A DNA stretch of 64,000 nucleotides from Arthrobacter sp. FW306-07-I (GTDB lineage Bacteria > Actinomycetota > Actinomycetes > Actinomycetales > Micrococcaceae), in NCBI RefSeq assembly GCF_021800405.1, contig NZ_CP084550.1, positions 310,001 to 374,000 on the forward strand, written 5' to 3'. The position numbers and the translations under genes were made by a program. Positions 9,162 through 17,578 of the stretch are shown here, in pieces. The stretch's first letter is position 1. Each line of letters starts with the position of its first letter. A model generated the notes under the pieces. It did no database searches. It saw nothing but the letters and a program-made list of their open reading frames with translations, and had not been told where the DNA came from.

Positions 9162-9944
9162 TCAGCTGACGGACCCGGCGGCGGCCTGGCCGGCGGCGCG
9201 GGCTTCCTGCAGGTGTGCCATCAGTGCCTGCAGCTGGTCCGCACTCCAAGGAAGCGGCCGGCTCAGTTCGGCGCTGTTCCCGTTCCACATGCTGCGGGCG
9301 GCGGCTTTGGTGCCCTCGCTGCTGTGGAACCTGGAACCCAGTTCATCCCAGCGGTGAACCAGCTCCCTGGCCTCCGGGCTGTTGGCCGGGACGCCGCCGT
9401 CGACCTGGCGCAGGCCTTCGTCGACCAGGCCCACCCACTCGGTTCTTGATTGATCGGTTGTTTCTTGCCCGAGCTGGCCGCGCCGCTCGTCGAGTTCCCG
9501 TCGTTGGTCCTCGGTGAAGTAGTTCTCAAACATGTTCATCCTTTCCAAGACAGTGGTGAAGTAGGCGGGGCCGGCATCCCCGTGATCGGTAAGGCGTCCC
9601 AGCAGATCCCTGATGGTCCGCTGGAGCTGCTCCAGCTGCAGGGCTTGCTCGCCCAAGGCGTTGAGCTGGCGCAGCAACAGCCTTGGCAGCGACTCCGCGT
9701 CCCCGCCGTCGGCCCCGTCCAACGCTGCAGCGATCCCACCAAGCGGCACCCCCAGGCTCCGCAGGGTTCGGATGCCGTAGAGGCGCCTCAGGTCCTGCTC
9801 CGTGTAGCGGCGGTGGCCTGAAGAGGTCCGGACGCTTGCCCGGAGGAGGCCGATGCTTTCGTAGTGGTGCAGCGCCCTGACGGTGACGCCGGTTGCGGCA
9901 GCCAGTTCGCCAATGCTCCAGATGCGCTCGTCCCGATCTTCCAT
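9162..9944 (-). CDS. MerR family regulator with TipAS-type C-terminal domain
   Basis: A 260-residue protein. Residues about 7-75 are a MerR helix-turn-helix and wing (WSIGELAAATGVTVRALHHY, then SGHRRYTEQDLRRLYGI), followed by a coiled coil. The C-terminal about 120 residues (MNMFENYFTEDQRREL onward) match the TipAS ligand-binding fold that senses thiopeptides or other ligands. The ATG at 9944 opens directly onto the HTH; the frame extends 17 codons upstream without conservation. A 19-bp perfect palindrome lies 16 bp upstream of the ATG, so it probably regulates itself. No exporter is next to it. Confidence 0.85.
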   Translation of the reverse strand: MEDRDERIWSIGELAAATGVTVRALHHYESIGLLRASVRTSSGHRRYTEQDLRRLYGIRTLRSLGVPLGGIAAALDGADGGDAESLPRLLLRQLNALGEQALQLEQLQRTIRDLLGRLTDHGDAGPAYFTTVLERMNMFENYFTEDQRRELDERRGQLGQETTDQSRTEWVGLVDEGLRQVDGGVPANSPEARELVHRWDELGSRFHSSEGTKAAARSMWNGNSAELSRPLPWSADQLQALMAHLQEARAAGQAAAGSVS

Positions 9945-9959
9945 ACCGCCAACCGTAGG

Positions 9960-9978
9960 ACCTGACGCGGCGTCAGGT
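9960..9978. promoter_or_regulatory. perfect 9-1-9 palindrome, probable MerR operator
   Basis: ACCTGACGC-G-GCGTCAGGT is a perfect inverted repeat immediately upstream of the TipAS-type MerR gene. MerR proteins bind such sites inside a promoter with a long spacer and twist the DNA. The CTGACGC/GCGTCAG arms are like those reported for TipA/SkgA-type regulators. Autoregulation is inferred. Confidence 0.7.
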
Positions 9979-10010
9979 TCAACCTCTGCCGGCAAGCCGC
10001 CGTCCCCCTG

Positions 10011-10310
10011 CTAGCCCTCACATTCCTTGCAGTACTTCTTGCCGTCTTTCTCCCGCGCCAACTGGCTGCGGTGGTGGACCAGGAAGCAGGACATACAGGT
10101 GAATTCGTCTGCCTGCACCGGGACCACCTGGATGAGGAGCTCCTCGTTGGAGAGGTCAGCGCCGGGCAGCTCAAAGCTGTCCGCGAGGTCCGTTTCGTCC
10201 ATGTCGGGAGCGGCCTCCCGGCGGCCGGACTTATCGGACTTGAGCTCCTCCAGGGCGACGTTCGGCTCTTCCTCGGGAGTCACCCGCGGAGCGTCGTAGT
10301 CAACTGACAT
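10011..10310 (-). CDS. DUF4193 family protein
   Basis: A 99-residue acidic protein. The N-terminal half is rich in Asp/Glu and the C-terminus carries two cysteine pairs, TCMSCFLVHHRSQLA and KKYCKECEG, a likely zinc-ribbon-like site. This matches the actinobacterial DUF4193 family, whose function is not established. The ATG at 10310 has a good AGGAG about nine bases upstream; the frame extends further upstream without a credible start. It is a single gene. Confidence 0.88.
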   Translation of the reverse strand: MSVDYDAPRVTPEEEPNVALEELKSDKSGRREAAPDMDETDLADSFELPGADLSNEELLIQVVPVQADEFTCMSCFLVHHRSQLAREKDGKKYCKECEG

Positions 10311-10479
10311 GTGGTGTGTTCTCCTGTCCAGGATTCGGTGCCCAGATTGTTCTGAACAGATCCACAACGCAGGACGCGCGCAACTAATTCCCATGGCCGC
10401 GGGTGGATTTCCGAGGACCTCATTCTAAAAATGAATACGGTGGTTGGCCGCCGCGTGGTGGTGACCGCGCCCCGATCCC

Positions 10480-10511
10480 GGGTAGTAGGTAGACTGGTAT
10501 ACCTACTACCC
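10480..10511. promoter_or_regulatory. TetR-type operator (12-bp arms) overlapping the promoter
   Basis: GGGTAGTAGGTA (10480-10491) and its exact reverse complement at 10500-10511 are separated by eight bases. The repeat ends one base before the AAGGAG ribosome-binding site of the TetR gene at 10522, so a bound repressor would block transcription of the TetR-EamA pair. Confidence 0.75.
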
Positions 10512-10521
10512 AAGGAGTCCC

Positions 10522-11142
10522 GTGACTGCTGCAGGCGTTCCGGTCACCCCTTCCACCGGCGTTGCGGCACGGCCGCGGCGCCCCGCCCGGGAGCTGCTGC
10601 TTGAGGCGGCTGCCCGCCTTTTCTATGCGAACGGCGTGGCCGCTACCGGAATCGATACCATCACCGCCGGAGCGGGCGTTGCCAAGAAGAGTCTCTACAA
10701 CAACTTCAGCTCCAAGGCAGACCTGGTGGCGGGTTACCTCGAAGCCCGGCACGGGGAATGGCTGGGGCTCTACCGCAAGAGGCTGGAATCGGCCCACACC
10801 CCGCGTGAACAGGTGCTGGCAATCTTCGATGCGTACCTGGACCACGCCAACGTCGCATACCAGCACGGGTTCCGGGGCTGTGGGCTCCTCAATGCCGCAG
10901 CGGAGCTGCCCGCCGGGGATCCGGGCAGGGTCGCGGTGCGCCGCCACAAGGAGGAGGTGCAGCAACTCCTCGCGGAAAATGTGGCCACCCTGCTGCCCGG
11001 ACAGCAGGAACGGACGCGGGTAACCGCCGCTCACCTGGCGTTCCTGCTCGAAGGCGCCATGGCCAGGGCAGGCCTGGAAGGAACCGGCGCACGCCTGAAG
11101 GAGGCGCGGCACATCGCCGGGCAACTGCTGGATGCCCTGTGA
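10522..11142 (+). CDS. TetR/AcrR family transcriptional regulator
   Basis: A 206-residue regulator with an N-terminal TetR HTH: RELLLEAAARLFYANGVAATG, then AGVAKKSLYNNFSSKADLVAGYL (residues about 20-65). The C-terminal ligand domain resembles the TetR_C group next to small transporters. The GTG start has AAGGAG five bases upstream. It overlaps the downstream EamA transporter by four bases (GTGA), and a long perfect inverted repeat sits at its promoter, so it most likely represses its own operon. Confidence 0.88.
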   Translation: MTAAGVPVTPSTGVAARPRRPARELLLEAAARLFYANGVAATGIDTITAGAGVAKKSLYNNFSSKADLVAGYLEARHGEWLGLYRKRLESAHTPREQVLAIFDAYLDHANVAYQHGFRGCGLLNAAAELPAGDPGRVAVRRHKEEVQQLLAENVATLLPGQQERTRVTAAHLAFLLEGAMARAGLEGTGARLKEARHIAGQLLDAL

Positions 11143-12188
11143 GCGGCAGGCAAAACCACCCGAAGGCCCAACTCTGGGGTGCCCTGGCCGTAGTGGCCGC
11201 ATCGGTCCTCTGGGGCACCACTGGTACCGCTGCTACTTTCGCCCCAGGCGTGAGCCCGCTGGCCATCGGCGCTGCGGCGATGGGCCTGGGCGGTTTGCTG
11301 CAGGCCCTTTACGCGGCCCGTCATTTAGCGCGCCATTCGGCCGCCCTGCTGGAGCGGTGGCGCCTGGTGTCGCTTGGTGCGGTGGCCGTGGCTGTCTACC
11401 CGTTGGCCTTTTACACCTCGATGCACCTGTCCGGCGTAGCCGTGGGAACCGTTGTCTCTATTGGCTCCGCTCCGGTGGCGGCGGCCCTCATCGAACGCTT
11501 CGGGGACCGGAAACCCCTGAGCCGGCAATGGGTTCTCGGAGCCCTATTGGGAGTCGGCGGGGCGGCTTTGCTGTCCTTCGCCGGGCACGCACCGGCGGAA
11601 TCAGCCTCCACAGGGGCGGGCGGCGATCCGTGGACCTCGACGGCGGGCATCCTCCTGGGGCTGCTGGCCGGCAGCACCTATGCCCTGTACTCCTGGGCCG
11701 CCCACCGGCTGACCGGCCAAGGGCTCACCGCCAGGGCCGCCATGGGTGCGGTGTTCGGGCTGGGCGGGCTCCTCTTGATGCCGGTCCTCGCGGCAACGGG
11801 CGGCCCGCTGCTGGAGTCCTGGCGCAGCGTCGGTGTGGGTGCCTACATGGCGGTGGTCCCGATGTTTGCCGGGTACCTTTTGTTTGGCTGGGGCCTTGCG
11901 CAGGTCGGGGCGAGCACAGCCACCAGCATTTCCCTGCTCGAAACGGTCGTGGCCGCCGTCCTGGCGGTGCTCGTGGTGGGCGAACGGCTTCCGGCACTTG
12001 GCTGGCTTGGCGCCGCCGTTGTCCTGGCCAGCCTGTTCATCCTCACGCCGCGGCGGAAGAGGCCCCGCCCGGGGCCGGGGCGCGTTGGACCAAAACTGTC
12101 AGCCGGTGGGCTGGCGCCCAGCGCTTCGGGCCAGCACAGTGGGGCCCAGCAGCAGGCAGGCGCCGAGCCCCAGCAACAGAATCCCTAG
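11139..12188 (+). CDS. EamA/DMT family transporter
   Basis: A 349-residue protein with about ten membrane segments in two EamA repeats (LWGTTGTAATF near residues 24-34, and the second repeat ending LVVGERLPALGWLGAAVVL). Family members export metabolites or small drugs. It is translationally coupled to the TetR gene. The last about 40 residues (from RPRPGPGRVG) are low-complexity and are encoded antisense to the conserved 3' end of the DUF3040 gene, giving a 90-base convergent overlap. A normal EamA protein would end near residue 310, so the tail is probably an extension after loss of a stop. Confidence 0.85.
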   Translation: MSGRQNHPKAQLWGALAVVAASVLWGTTGTAATFAPGVSPLAIGAAAMGLGGLLQALYAARHLARHSAALLERWRLVSLGAVAVAVYPLAFYTSMHLSGVAVGTVVSIGSAPVAAALIERFGDRKPLSRQWVLGALLGVGGAALLSFAGHAPAESASTGAGGDPWTSTAGILLGLLAGSTYALYSWAAHRLTGQGLTARAAMGAVFGLGGLLLMPVLAATGGPLLESWRSVGVGAYMAVVPMFAGYLLFGWGLAQVGASTATSISLLETVVAAVLAVLVVGERLPALGWLGAAVVLASLFILTPRRKRPRPGPGRVGPKLSAGGLAPSASGQHSGAQQQAGAEPQQQNP

Positions 12189-12395
12189 CACCACCGCTCC
12201 GGGCGCAGGGAGCCCCGCCCCGGCGATGATGAGCACCACGCCGATCAGGGCCGCTGCCATTCCAGGGAACAGTCCGGAGGGAAAACGGCGTGCGGGATAG
12301 CCGGACAGCAGCTCCATGGCCAGGTGGGGATCATCCGCGATCAGTCCCAGTTCCAGTTCCTTGAGCAGGCGTCGTTCCTCATCGGACATCGGCAT
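12099..12395 (-). CDS. DUF3040 family membrane protein
   Basis: A 98-residue protein with the DUF3040 signature: an N-terminal MSDEERRLLKELELGLIADDP segment followed by two hydrophobic helices (about residues 42-62 and 64-85). The family is widespread in actinobacteria and its function is unknown. The frame is conserved in character to the end, so its overlap with the EamA tail is likely due to the transporter, not this gene. Confidence 0.85.
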   Translation of the reverse strand: MPMSDEERRLLKELELGLIADDPHLAMELLSGYPARRFPSGLFPGMAAALIGVVLIIAGAGLPAPGAVVLGILLLGLGACLLLGPTVLARSAGRQPTG

Positions 12396-12503
12396 GGCAG
12401 GCCCCTGTTTCCCTGGGAGGCGGTATCGATATTGACCGTAGGAGTGTTCTACCGGTTAGTCAATAGCACCAGAGGCAGTGAGCCGGGCCCCCGCGCGCCG
12501 GTG

Positions 12504-13028
12504 TTACCCGGCCACGTCGTAGCGCAGTTCATCCCCCATTACCCGCACGCCCTTGGTGGGTACATGCGGAACCGCCTTGCCCGGCGGCATCAGGTGCTCG
12601 ACGGGCAGGCCGGCCAGCAGGAGGCAATGATCGGAAATGAGCCGGCGGTGGCAGCGCCACCAGACTGTTTCGCTGCACATGATCGCGGTCCGCGCCGCCT
12701 GCGAGCCGGCAACGAGTTCTGCAGCGGCGGCCAGGAAGTCCCCTGTGCGCATGTAACCGGCGTAGGCGCGGAACGATTCGTTCCGGAGGGCAGTATCGGG
12801 TGAGTCCGGGAGCAGCTTCCGGAACCCGCCCAGCCGTTTCTCCCAGCGGTAGCCGATGCCCGCGTCGGGCAGCCATTCCGCCATCATGTCCTTGCCGAAG
12901 TGCGGATGCTTGCGGCTGCCGGGCCCAATCCGCACGTCCACCAGCGATGTCACCCCCGCGCTCCCCAGCAGCGCGGTGAAGTCCGCCTGGGAGGCGGTGC
13001 CGTGACCTACCGTGAACAGGGTTTCCAT
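12504..13028 (-). CDS. DUF488 family protein
   Basis: A 174-residue protein starting METLFTVGHGTASQADF and containing LVDVRIGPGSRKHPHFGKD and MCSETVWWRCHRRLISD, hallmarks of DUF488. The conserved cysteine (MCSE) and following CHR motif are present. Molecular function is not established. An ATG four codons upstream (13040) is an alternative start. Confidence 0.85.
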   Translation of the reverse strand: METLFTVGHGTASQADFTALLGSAGVTSLVDVRIGPGSRKHPHFGKDMMAEWLPDAGIGYRWEKRLGGFRKLLPDSPDTALRNESFRAYAGYMRTGDFLAAAAELVAGSQAARTAIMCSETVWWRCHRRLISDHCLLLAGLPVEHLMPPGKAVPHVPTKGVRVMGDELRYDVAG

Positions 13029-13147
13029 CCCAGCCATCATAGGCAGGCGGATGGCGAGGGATCAGGCAGGCTGTGGCAGGCAGGGTACGACGGCGGCCGG
13101 CGGCTATGCGGTTCGCCGCTCCTTGGGTGCCGTCCCCGCCAACCCGG

Positions 13148-14191
13148 CTACCGCCGTCGTAGTTCCGCGAACTCGATCGAGGGGACAATGGCGCCCGCGT
13201 CCCGCTCCACGAAGTTGGTGCCCGGCGGCACCAGGTCGTCGATGGCGTCCAGGACGGACTCGCCCAGCCGGACTTTCGCCGCGCGGAGATATGCGTTGAG
13301 GTGTTCCTCGCTGCGCGGGCCGATGATCACGCTGCTGATGGCGGGGTGGGTCAGGGCAAAGCCCACGGCCAGGTCCACCAGGGACAGCTCCAGCTTGTCC
13401 GCCAAGCGGGCCAACGAGTCTGCGGCAAGCAGTTTCCGTTCACTGGCGGGCCCGGAGATGTCGTACCGGCCCGGCAAGGTGTGCACCCGGGTGGGCGGCT
13501 TGCCCGACTCCAGGACGAAGCTGCCGGACAACCAGCCGCCAGCCAGCGGGCCATAGGCAAGCACCCCCAGCCCGTACTGCTGCGCGATGGGCAGGACGTC
13601 CCGCTCATTGCCACGGACCAGCATCGAGTACGGAACCTGGTTGCCCAGGGGCGGGATCAGGTGGTTGGTGGTGGCCAGCCACTGCGCCTCGACAAGCTGC
13701 GCGGGCGTGAACACCGAGGTGCCGTAATACAGGATCTTGCCCTGGCGGATCAGGTCATTGAGGGTGGTGATGGTTTCCAGGACGTCGGTGTTGTAATCCG
13801 GCCGGTGCGCCTGGTAGAGGTCGATCCGGTCTGTTTGGAGCCGGCGCAGGCTGCCCTCCACGGCCTGCGTGATCCAGCGCCGGGAGTTCCCGGAGTGCGC
13901 GGGATTGGAGCTCATCTGGCCGTGGAACTTGGTGGCCAGGAAGACGTCGTCCCGGCGGCCGCGGAGCGCCCGGCCCACCACTTGCTCGGACTCGCCCTGG
14001 GAGTAGACATCCGCGGTATCAATCGCCGTGATGCCCGCGTCCAGCGCGGCGTGGATGATGCGGATGCTCTCATCCGCACCTGTGGGGGCGCCCTGGGGGC
14101 CGGTCCCTTCGCCGAAGTTCATGGTGCCAAGGGTGAGGGGACTGATGGGGGTTCCGGACCTGCCGAACACCCGCAGTTCGCTGAGGCTCAT
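13148..14191 (-). CDS. aldo/keto reductase
   Basis: A 347-residue NADPH-dependent aldo/keto reductase. The catalytic tetrad is recognisable: Asp and Tyr in AIDTADVYSQGESE, Lys in VFLATKFHG, and His in LYQAHRPDY. The substrate class is uncertain; members act on aldehydes, ketones or sugars. The ATG at 14191 has GGAG about nine bases upstream. It is divergent from the GAF-ANTAR gene. Confidence 0.87.
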   Translation of the reverse strand: MSLSELRVFGRSGTPISPLTLGTMNFGEGTGPQGAPTGADESIRIIHAALDAGITAIDTADVYSQGESEQVVGRALRGRRDDVFLATKFHGQMSSNPAHSGNSRRWITQAVEGSLRRLQTDRIDLYQAHRPDYNTDVLETITTLNDLIRQGKILYYGTSVFTPAQLVEAQWLATTNHLIPPLGNQVPYSMLVRGNERDVLPIAQQYGLGVLAYGPLAGGWLSGSFVLESGKPPTRVHTLPGRYDISGPASERKLLAADSLARLADKLELSLVDLAVGFALTHPAISSVIIGPRSEEHLNAYLRAAKVRLGESVLDAIDDLVPPGTNFVERDAGAIVPSIEFAELRRR

Positions 14192-14369
14192 CCGTGGTCT
14201 CCTCCATCTGGTTGCCATGCCTTGGGGTCGTCACGAGGCTACACAGATTCGGCAGGCCGCCGCAGAATCCAGCCTTAGTCCTTCGCTTTTCGTCGCACGG
14301 AGTAACGCGGGCAGCGGGAATGACGTTTTGTGGCGCGCATGCGGTGGGGAAGAGCGCCTATATTGAGGC

Positions 14370-15104
14370 ATGAGCACCCCTACAAGTGGCGATGAGTTCG
14401 TCCAACTGCACGACCTCATCATTGGCAGCAGCAACGTGGCTGACTTCCTGACTGAGCTCTCCACGGTGGCCGCTTCAACGCTCAGTGAATCTGCTGGTGT
14501 CTTGATCGAGTGCGGGGTGACGCTCCGGCGCCGCAAGCGCACAGCCACCATTGCCGGCAGCAGTGAACGGGCCGTCGTCCTGGACAAGCTGGAACAGGTT
14601 CTGGGGGACGGGCCGTGCATCGCATCACTGGACGCCATGAAGCCGATGGTCCTGTCCGATGTGCGAACCGATACCCGTTGGCCCGCGTACCAGATAGTCC
14701 TGGCCGAGAACGGCTGCCGCAGCGCTCTTGGCGTTCCGCTTGCCCTTGATGAGCATCAGTCGGCCGCCCTGAACTTCTTCGCAGCGGAGCCGGATGTGTT
14801 TGGCCCCGATGTCGTCCACCGTGCCGAAGGGTTCGCGGACCTGGCCGGACGGGCGTTGCGGCTGGCGCTCCGGATTGCGGACGCCCAGAACCTGGCGGAT
14901 GACCTGAAGTCAGCGATGGAAAGCCGCACCACCATCGACATGGCCTGCGGGGTGATCATGGCGCAGAACCGGTGTTCCCAGGAGGAAGCCATGGCCCTGC
15001 TTACCAAGGCGTCCAGCCACCGGAACCAGAAGCTGCGGGACCTGGCGGGGGAGATCATTGGGCGCGTGAGCGACGGTGCGGTGAGTACGCACTTCGATCC
15101 GTAA
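14370..15104 (+). CDS. GAF and ANTAR domain regulator (RNA-binding antiterminator)
   Basis: A 244-residue protein with an N-terminal GAF sensor (residues about 10-165, including LGDGPCIASLDAMKPMVLSD) and a C-terminal ANTAR domain (about 178-235: RTTIDMACGVIMAQNRCSQE, then SSHRNQKLRDLAGEII). ANTAR proteins bind paired RNA hexaloop hairpins and block termination. There is no histidine-kinase partner nearby; in such stand-alone proteins the GAF domain is thought to be the sensor. It sits 160 bases upstream of malQ in the same direction, but a direct link is not shown. Confidence 0.88.
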   Translation: MSTPTSGDEFVQLHDLIIGSSNVADFLTELSTVAASTLSESAGVLIECGVTLRRRKRTATIAGSSERAVVLDKLEQVLGDGPCIASLDAMKPMVLSDVRTDTRWPAYQIVLAENGCRSALGVPLALDEHQSAALNFFAAEPDVFGPDVVHRAEGFADLAGRALRLALRIADAQNLADDLKSAMESRTTIDMACGVIMAQNRCSQEEAMALLTKASSHRNQKLRDLAGEIIGRVSDGAVSTHFDP

Positions 15105-15266
15105 GCCTGTGACCCCGTCCCGACCCGCCTGCGTGCAGCCCGGGTTTCGCCTCCGCGCCGCCCTGCAATAATCTGAACCAACGGTTGTGCATGGGGGTGT
15201 CAGCGCCCGGGTACAACAACAGCAGCACTGTAAGTTCCGGGACCATCACAGACGAGGCGGACACCC

Positions 15267-17489
15267 ATGACGGCTTCAGACCAGCAGCACGCACCACGGC
15301 CAGCCATGCCCGCTGACCCTCCCGCCGCTGGCCCTGAACGCGTGGATCCGCACCTGCTGCAGCAACTGGCCGACGCACACGGCGTGGGTACGTCCTTCCA
15401 GGGGTGGGACGGGCTTCCCCACTCCGTTGCGGAATCGACTCTGGTCAAGGTGCTCGCCGCCCTGGGCGTTGACGCCCGTACCAACCAGCACATCGAGGCT
15501 GCGCTGGCCGAGGCGGAACTGGCGCCGTGGCGACGGATGCTGCCGCCCGCCGTCGTCATCAAGCAGGGCGAACCCGCGCAGGTGCCGGTCCACGTCCGGG
15601 ACGGCGCCCCCACGCGCCTAACCGTCACGCTCGAAGCGGGAGCCGGACTGCGGGAGGCGGTCCAGCAGGATGTCTGGGTACAGCCCCGTGACGTCGACGG
15701 CGTCTCCACCGGACGTGCCACCTTCTCCCTTCCCGAGGATCTGCCTTTGGGCTGGCATACCCTGCACGCGGAGTCGGAAGGCGCCACTGCCACCGCAACC
15801 CTGGTGGTGACGCCGGCACGGCTGGCCACGGCGAAGCCGCTGGAGGAGCGCCGCGGCTGGGGCCTGGCCACGCAGCTGTATTCCGTCCGTTCAAAGCGGT
15901 CGTGGGGCATCGGTGACTTTTCCGACCTCGCAGACCTGGCCGCGATCAGCGGCGCCCGCGGCGCGGACTACGTCCTGGTCAACCCGCTCCATGCGGCGGA
16001 GCCGGTGCCGCCCGTCCAGCCCTCGCCCTACTCGCCCTCCACCCGCCGGTTTTTCAACCCGCTGTACATCCGCATCGAGGCCATCCCCGAACTGGCATAC
16101 CTGCGTCCGCGGAAACGTGCGGCGCTGGAAAAGCTCCATGAGGAAGCGGCAGGGCTGAACAAGGAAGGTGCCCGGCTGGACCGGGACGCCGTGTACGCAG
16201 CGAAGCTACAGGCCCTGGAAATGCTGTACCACACGCGCCGATCACCCGCCCGGCAGGCCGCCTTCGATGAATTCTGCCGCCTCTCCGGCAGCGGACTGGA
16301 GGATTTTGCGCTCTGGTCCGCCATCCGCGAGGACCTCGCACCCGGCGATCCGCTCTGGAAGGACCCTGCGTACGCCATTGGGACGCCCGAGGCGGAGGCG
16401 CTCCGGGAGAAGCTGGCGGACCGGATCGGGTTCCACCGCTGGCTGCAGTGGATTTGCGACGAGCAGTTGGAGAACGCTCAGCGCACCGCGCTGCGGTCCG
16501 GGATGCGGCTCGGCGTGGTGCACGACCTCGCCGTTGGTGTGGATCACAGCAGCGCCGACGCCTGGACGCTGCGCGGCGTGCTGGCCCCCAACACCAGCGT
16601 GGGCGCCCCGCCGGACATGTACAACCAGCAGGGCCAGGACTGGGGCCAGCCGCCGTGGCACCCCGCCCGGCTGGCGGAAGCCGGCTACCAGCCGTTCCGC
16701 AACATGCTGGCCAACGTGCTCCGGCACGCCGGGGGCATCCGCGTGGACCACATCCTTGGCCTGTTCCGGCTCTGGTGGATTCCCATGGGGAACGCTCCAG
16801 GGGACGGCGCCTACGTCCGCTACGACCACGAGGCCCTGATCGGCATCCTCGCCCTCGAGGCGCACAGGGCCGGGGCCGTGGTGATTGGCGAGGACCTGGG
16901 CACCTTCGAGCCGTGGGTGCGTGATTACCTCGCGGCCCGCGGCATCCTGGGCACGTCCATCCTTTGGTTTGAGTACGACGGCGATTCACCCCTTGCGCCC
17001 GAAAAGTACCGGACGCAGGCGCTGGCCAGCGTGAACACCCACGACCTTCCGCCCACCGCCGGCTACCTCGCCGGGGACCACGTGGGGCTGCGGAGCAGGC
17101 TGGGGCTGCTGGAACGGTCCGAGGAGGAAGAACGCGCAGAACATAACGCCTCGTTGGAGAAGATGTTCGCCCTGCTGCGCGAGCGCGGTTACCTTTCCGA
17201 GGGCGCTCCCGGAAGCGCGACCGGGCAGGCAACGGAGGAACACACCATCGAGGCACTGCACCTCCTGCTTGCCCAGGCGCCGTCGGTACTGCTCGGGGTG
17301 GCCTTGGTGGATGCGGTGGGGGAGCGGCGGGTCCAGAACCAGCCCGGCACCACGGAGGAGCTGTATCCCAACTGGCAGGTTCCGCTGGGCGGCCCGGACG
17401 GCAAACCGGTCTACCTTGACGACCTTCCCGGCAACAAGCGGTTCAATGCACTGCTCGCGGCGGTCGAGGGAGCAATGCACCGCCAATGA
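15267..17489 (+). CDS. malQ: 4-alpha-glucanotransferase (amylomaltase, GH77)
   Basis: A 740-residue GH77 enzyme that disproportionates maltodextrins. The N-terminal about 170 residues form the extra domain common to actinobacterial MalQ. Catalytic signatures are GIRVDHILGLFRLW (nucleophile Asp near 494), VVIGEDLGTF (acid/base Glu near 542) and NTHDLPPTAGY (Asp near 593). Start ATG follows GAGG. It converges with a secreted amylase across a strong terminator, suggesting a shared alpha-glucan theme: outside hydrolysis and inside rearrangement. Confidence 0.95.
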   Translation: MTASDQQHAPRPAMPADPPAAGPERVDPHLLQQLADAHGVGTSFQGWDGLPHSVAESTLVKVLAALGVDARTNQHIEAALAEAELAPWRRMLPPAVVIKQGEPAQVPVHVRDGAPTRLTVTLEAGAGLREAVQQDVWVQPRDVDGVSTGRATFSLPEDLPLGWHTLHAESEGATATATLVVTPARLATAKPLEERRGWGLATQLYSVRSKRSWGIGDFSDLADLAAISGARGADYVLVNPLHAAEPVPPVQPSPYSPSTRRFFNPLYIRIEAIPELAYLRPRKRAALEKLHEEAAGLNKEGARLDRDAVYAAKLQALEMLYHTRRSPARQAAFDEFCRLSGSGLEDFALWSAIREDLAPGDPLWKDPAYAIGTPEAEALREKLADRIGFHRWLQWICDEQLENAQRTALRSGMRLGVVHDLAVGVDHSSADAWTLRGVLAPNTSVGAPPDMYNQQGQDWGQPPWHPARLAEAGYQPFRNMLANVLRHAGGIRVDHILGLFRLWWIPMGNAPGDGAYVRYDHEALIGILALEAHRAGAVVIGEDLGTFEPWVRDYLAARGILGTSILWFEYDGDSPLAPEKYRTQALASVNTHDLPPTAGYLAGDHVGLRSRLGLLERSEEEERAEHNASLEKMFALLRERGYLSEGAPGSATGQATEEHTIEALHLLLAQAPSVLLGVALVDAVGERRVQNQPGTTEELYPNWQVPLGGPDGKPVYLDDLPGNKRFNALLAAVEGAMHRQ

Positions 17490-17515
17490 CCTGTCCGGGC
17501 CCTAAGCGGACGTGA

Positions 17516-17563
17516 AAACACCGTGGCCCCGCCGCTCCTGGAAGCGGCGGGGCCACGGTGTTT
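17516..17563. terminator. strong bidirectional intrinsic terminator
   Basis: A stem of about 20 bp with a six-base loop (CCTGGA at 17537-17542) and A-run/T-run flanks (AAAACACCG on the left, CGGTGTTTG on the right). It separates malQ (+) from the amylase (-) and can end transcription from both sides. Confidence 0.9.
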
Positions 17564-17578
17564 GTTTCGGGGCTGGAA

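Noticed and set aside
13086..13161. Inverted repeat TACGACGGCGG ... CCGCCGTCGTA
   Set aside because: The arms are 54 bases apart and the right arm overlaps the aldo/keto reductase stop; too loose to call a terminator or operator.
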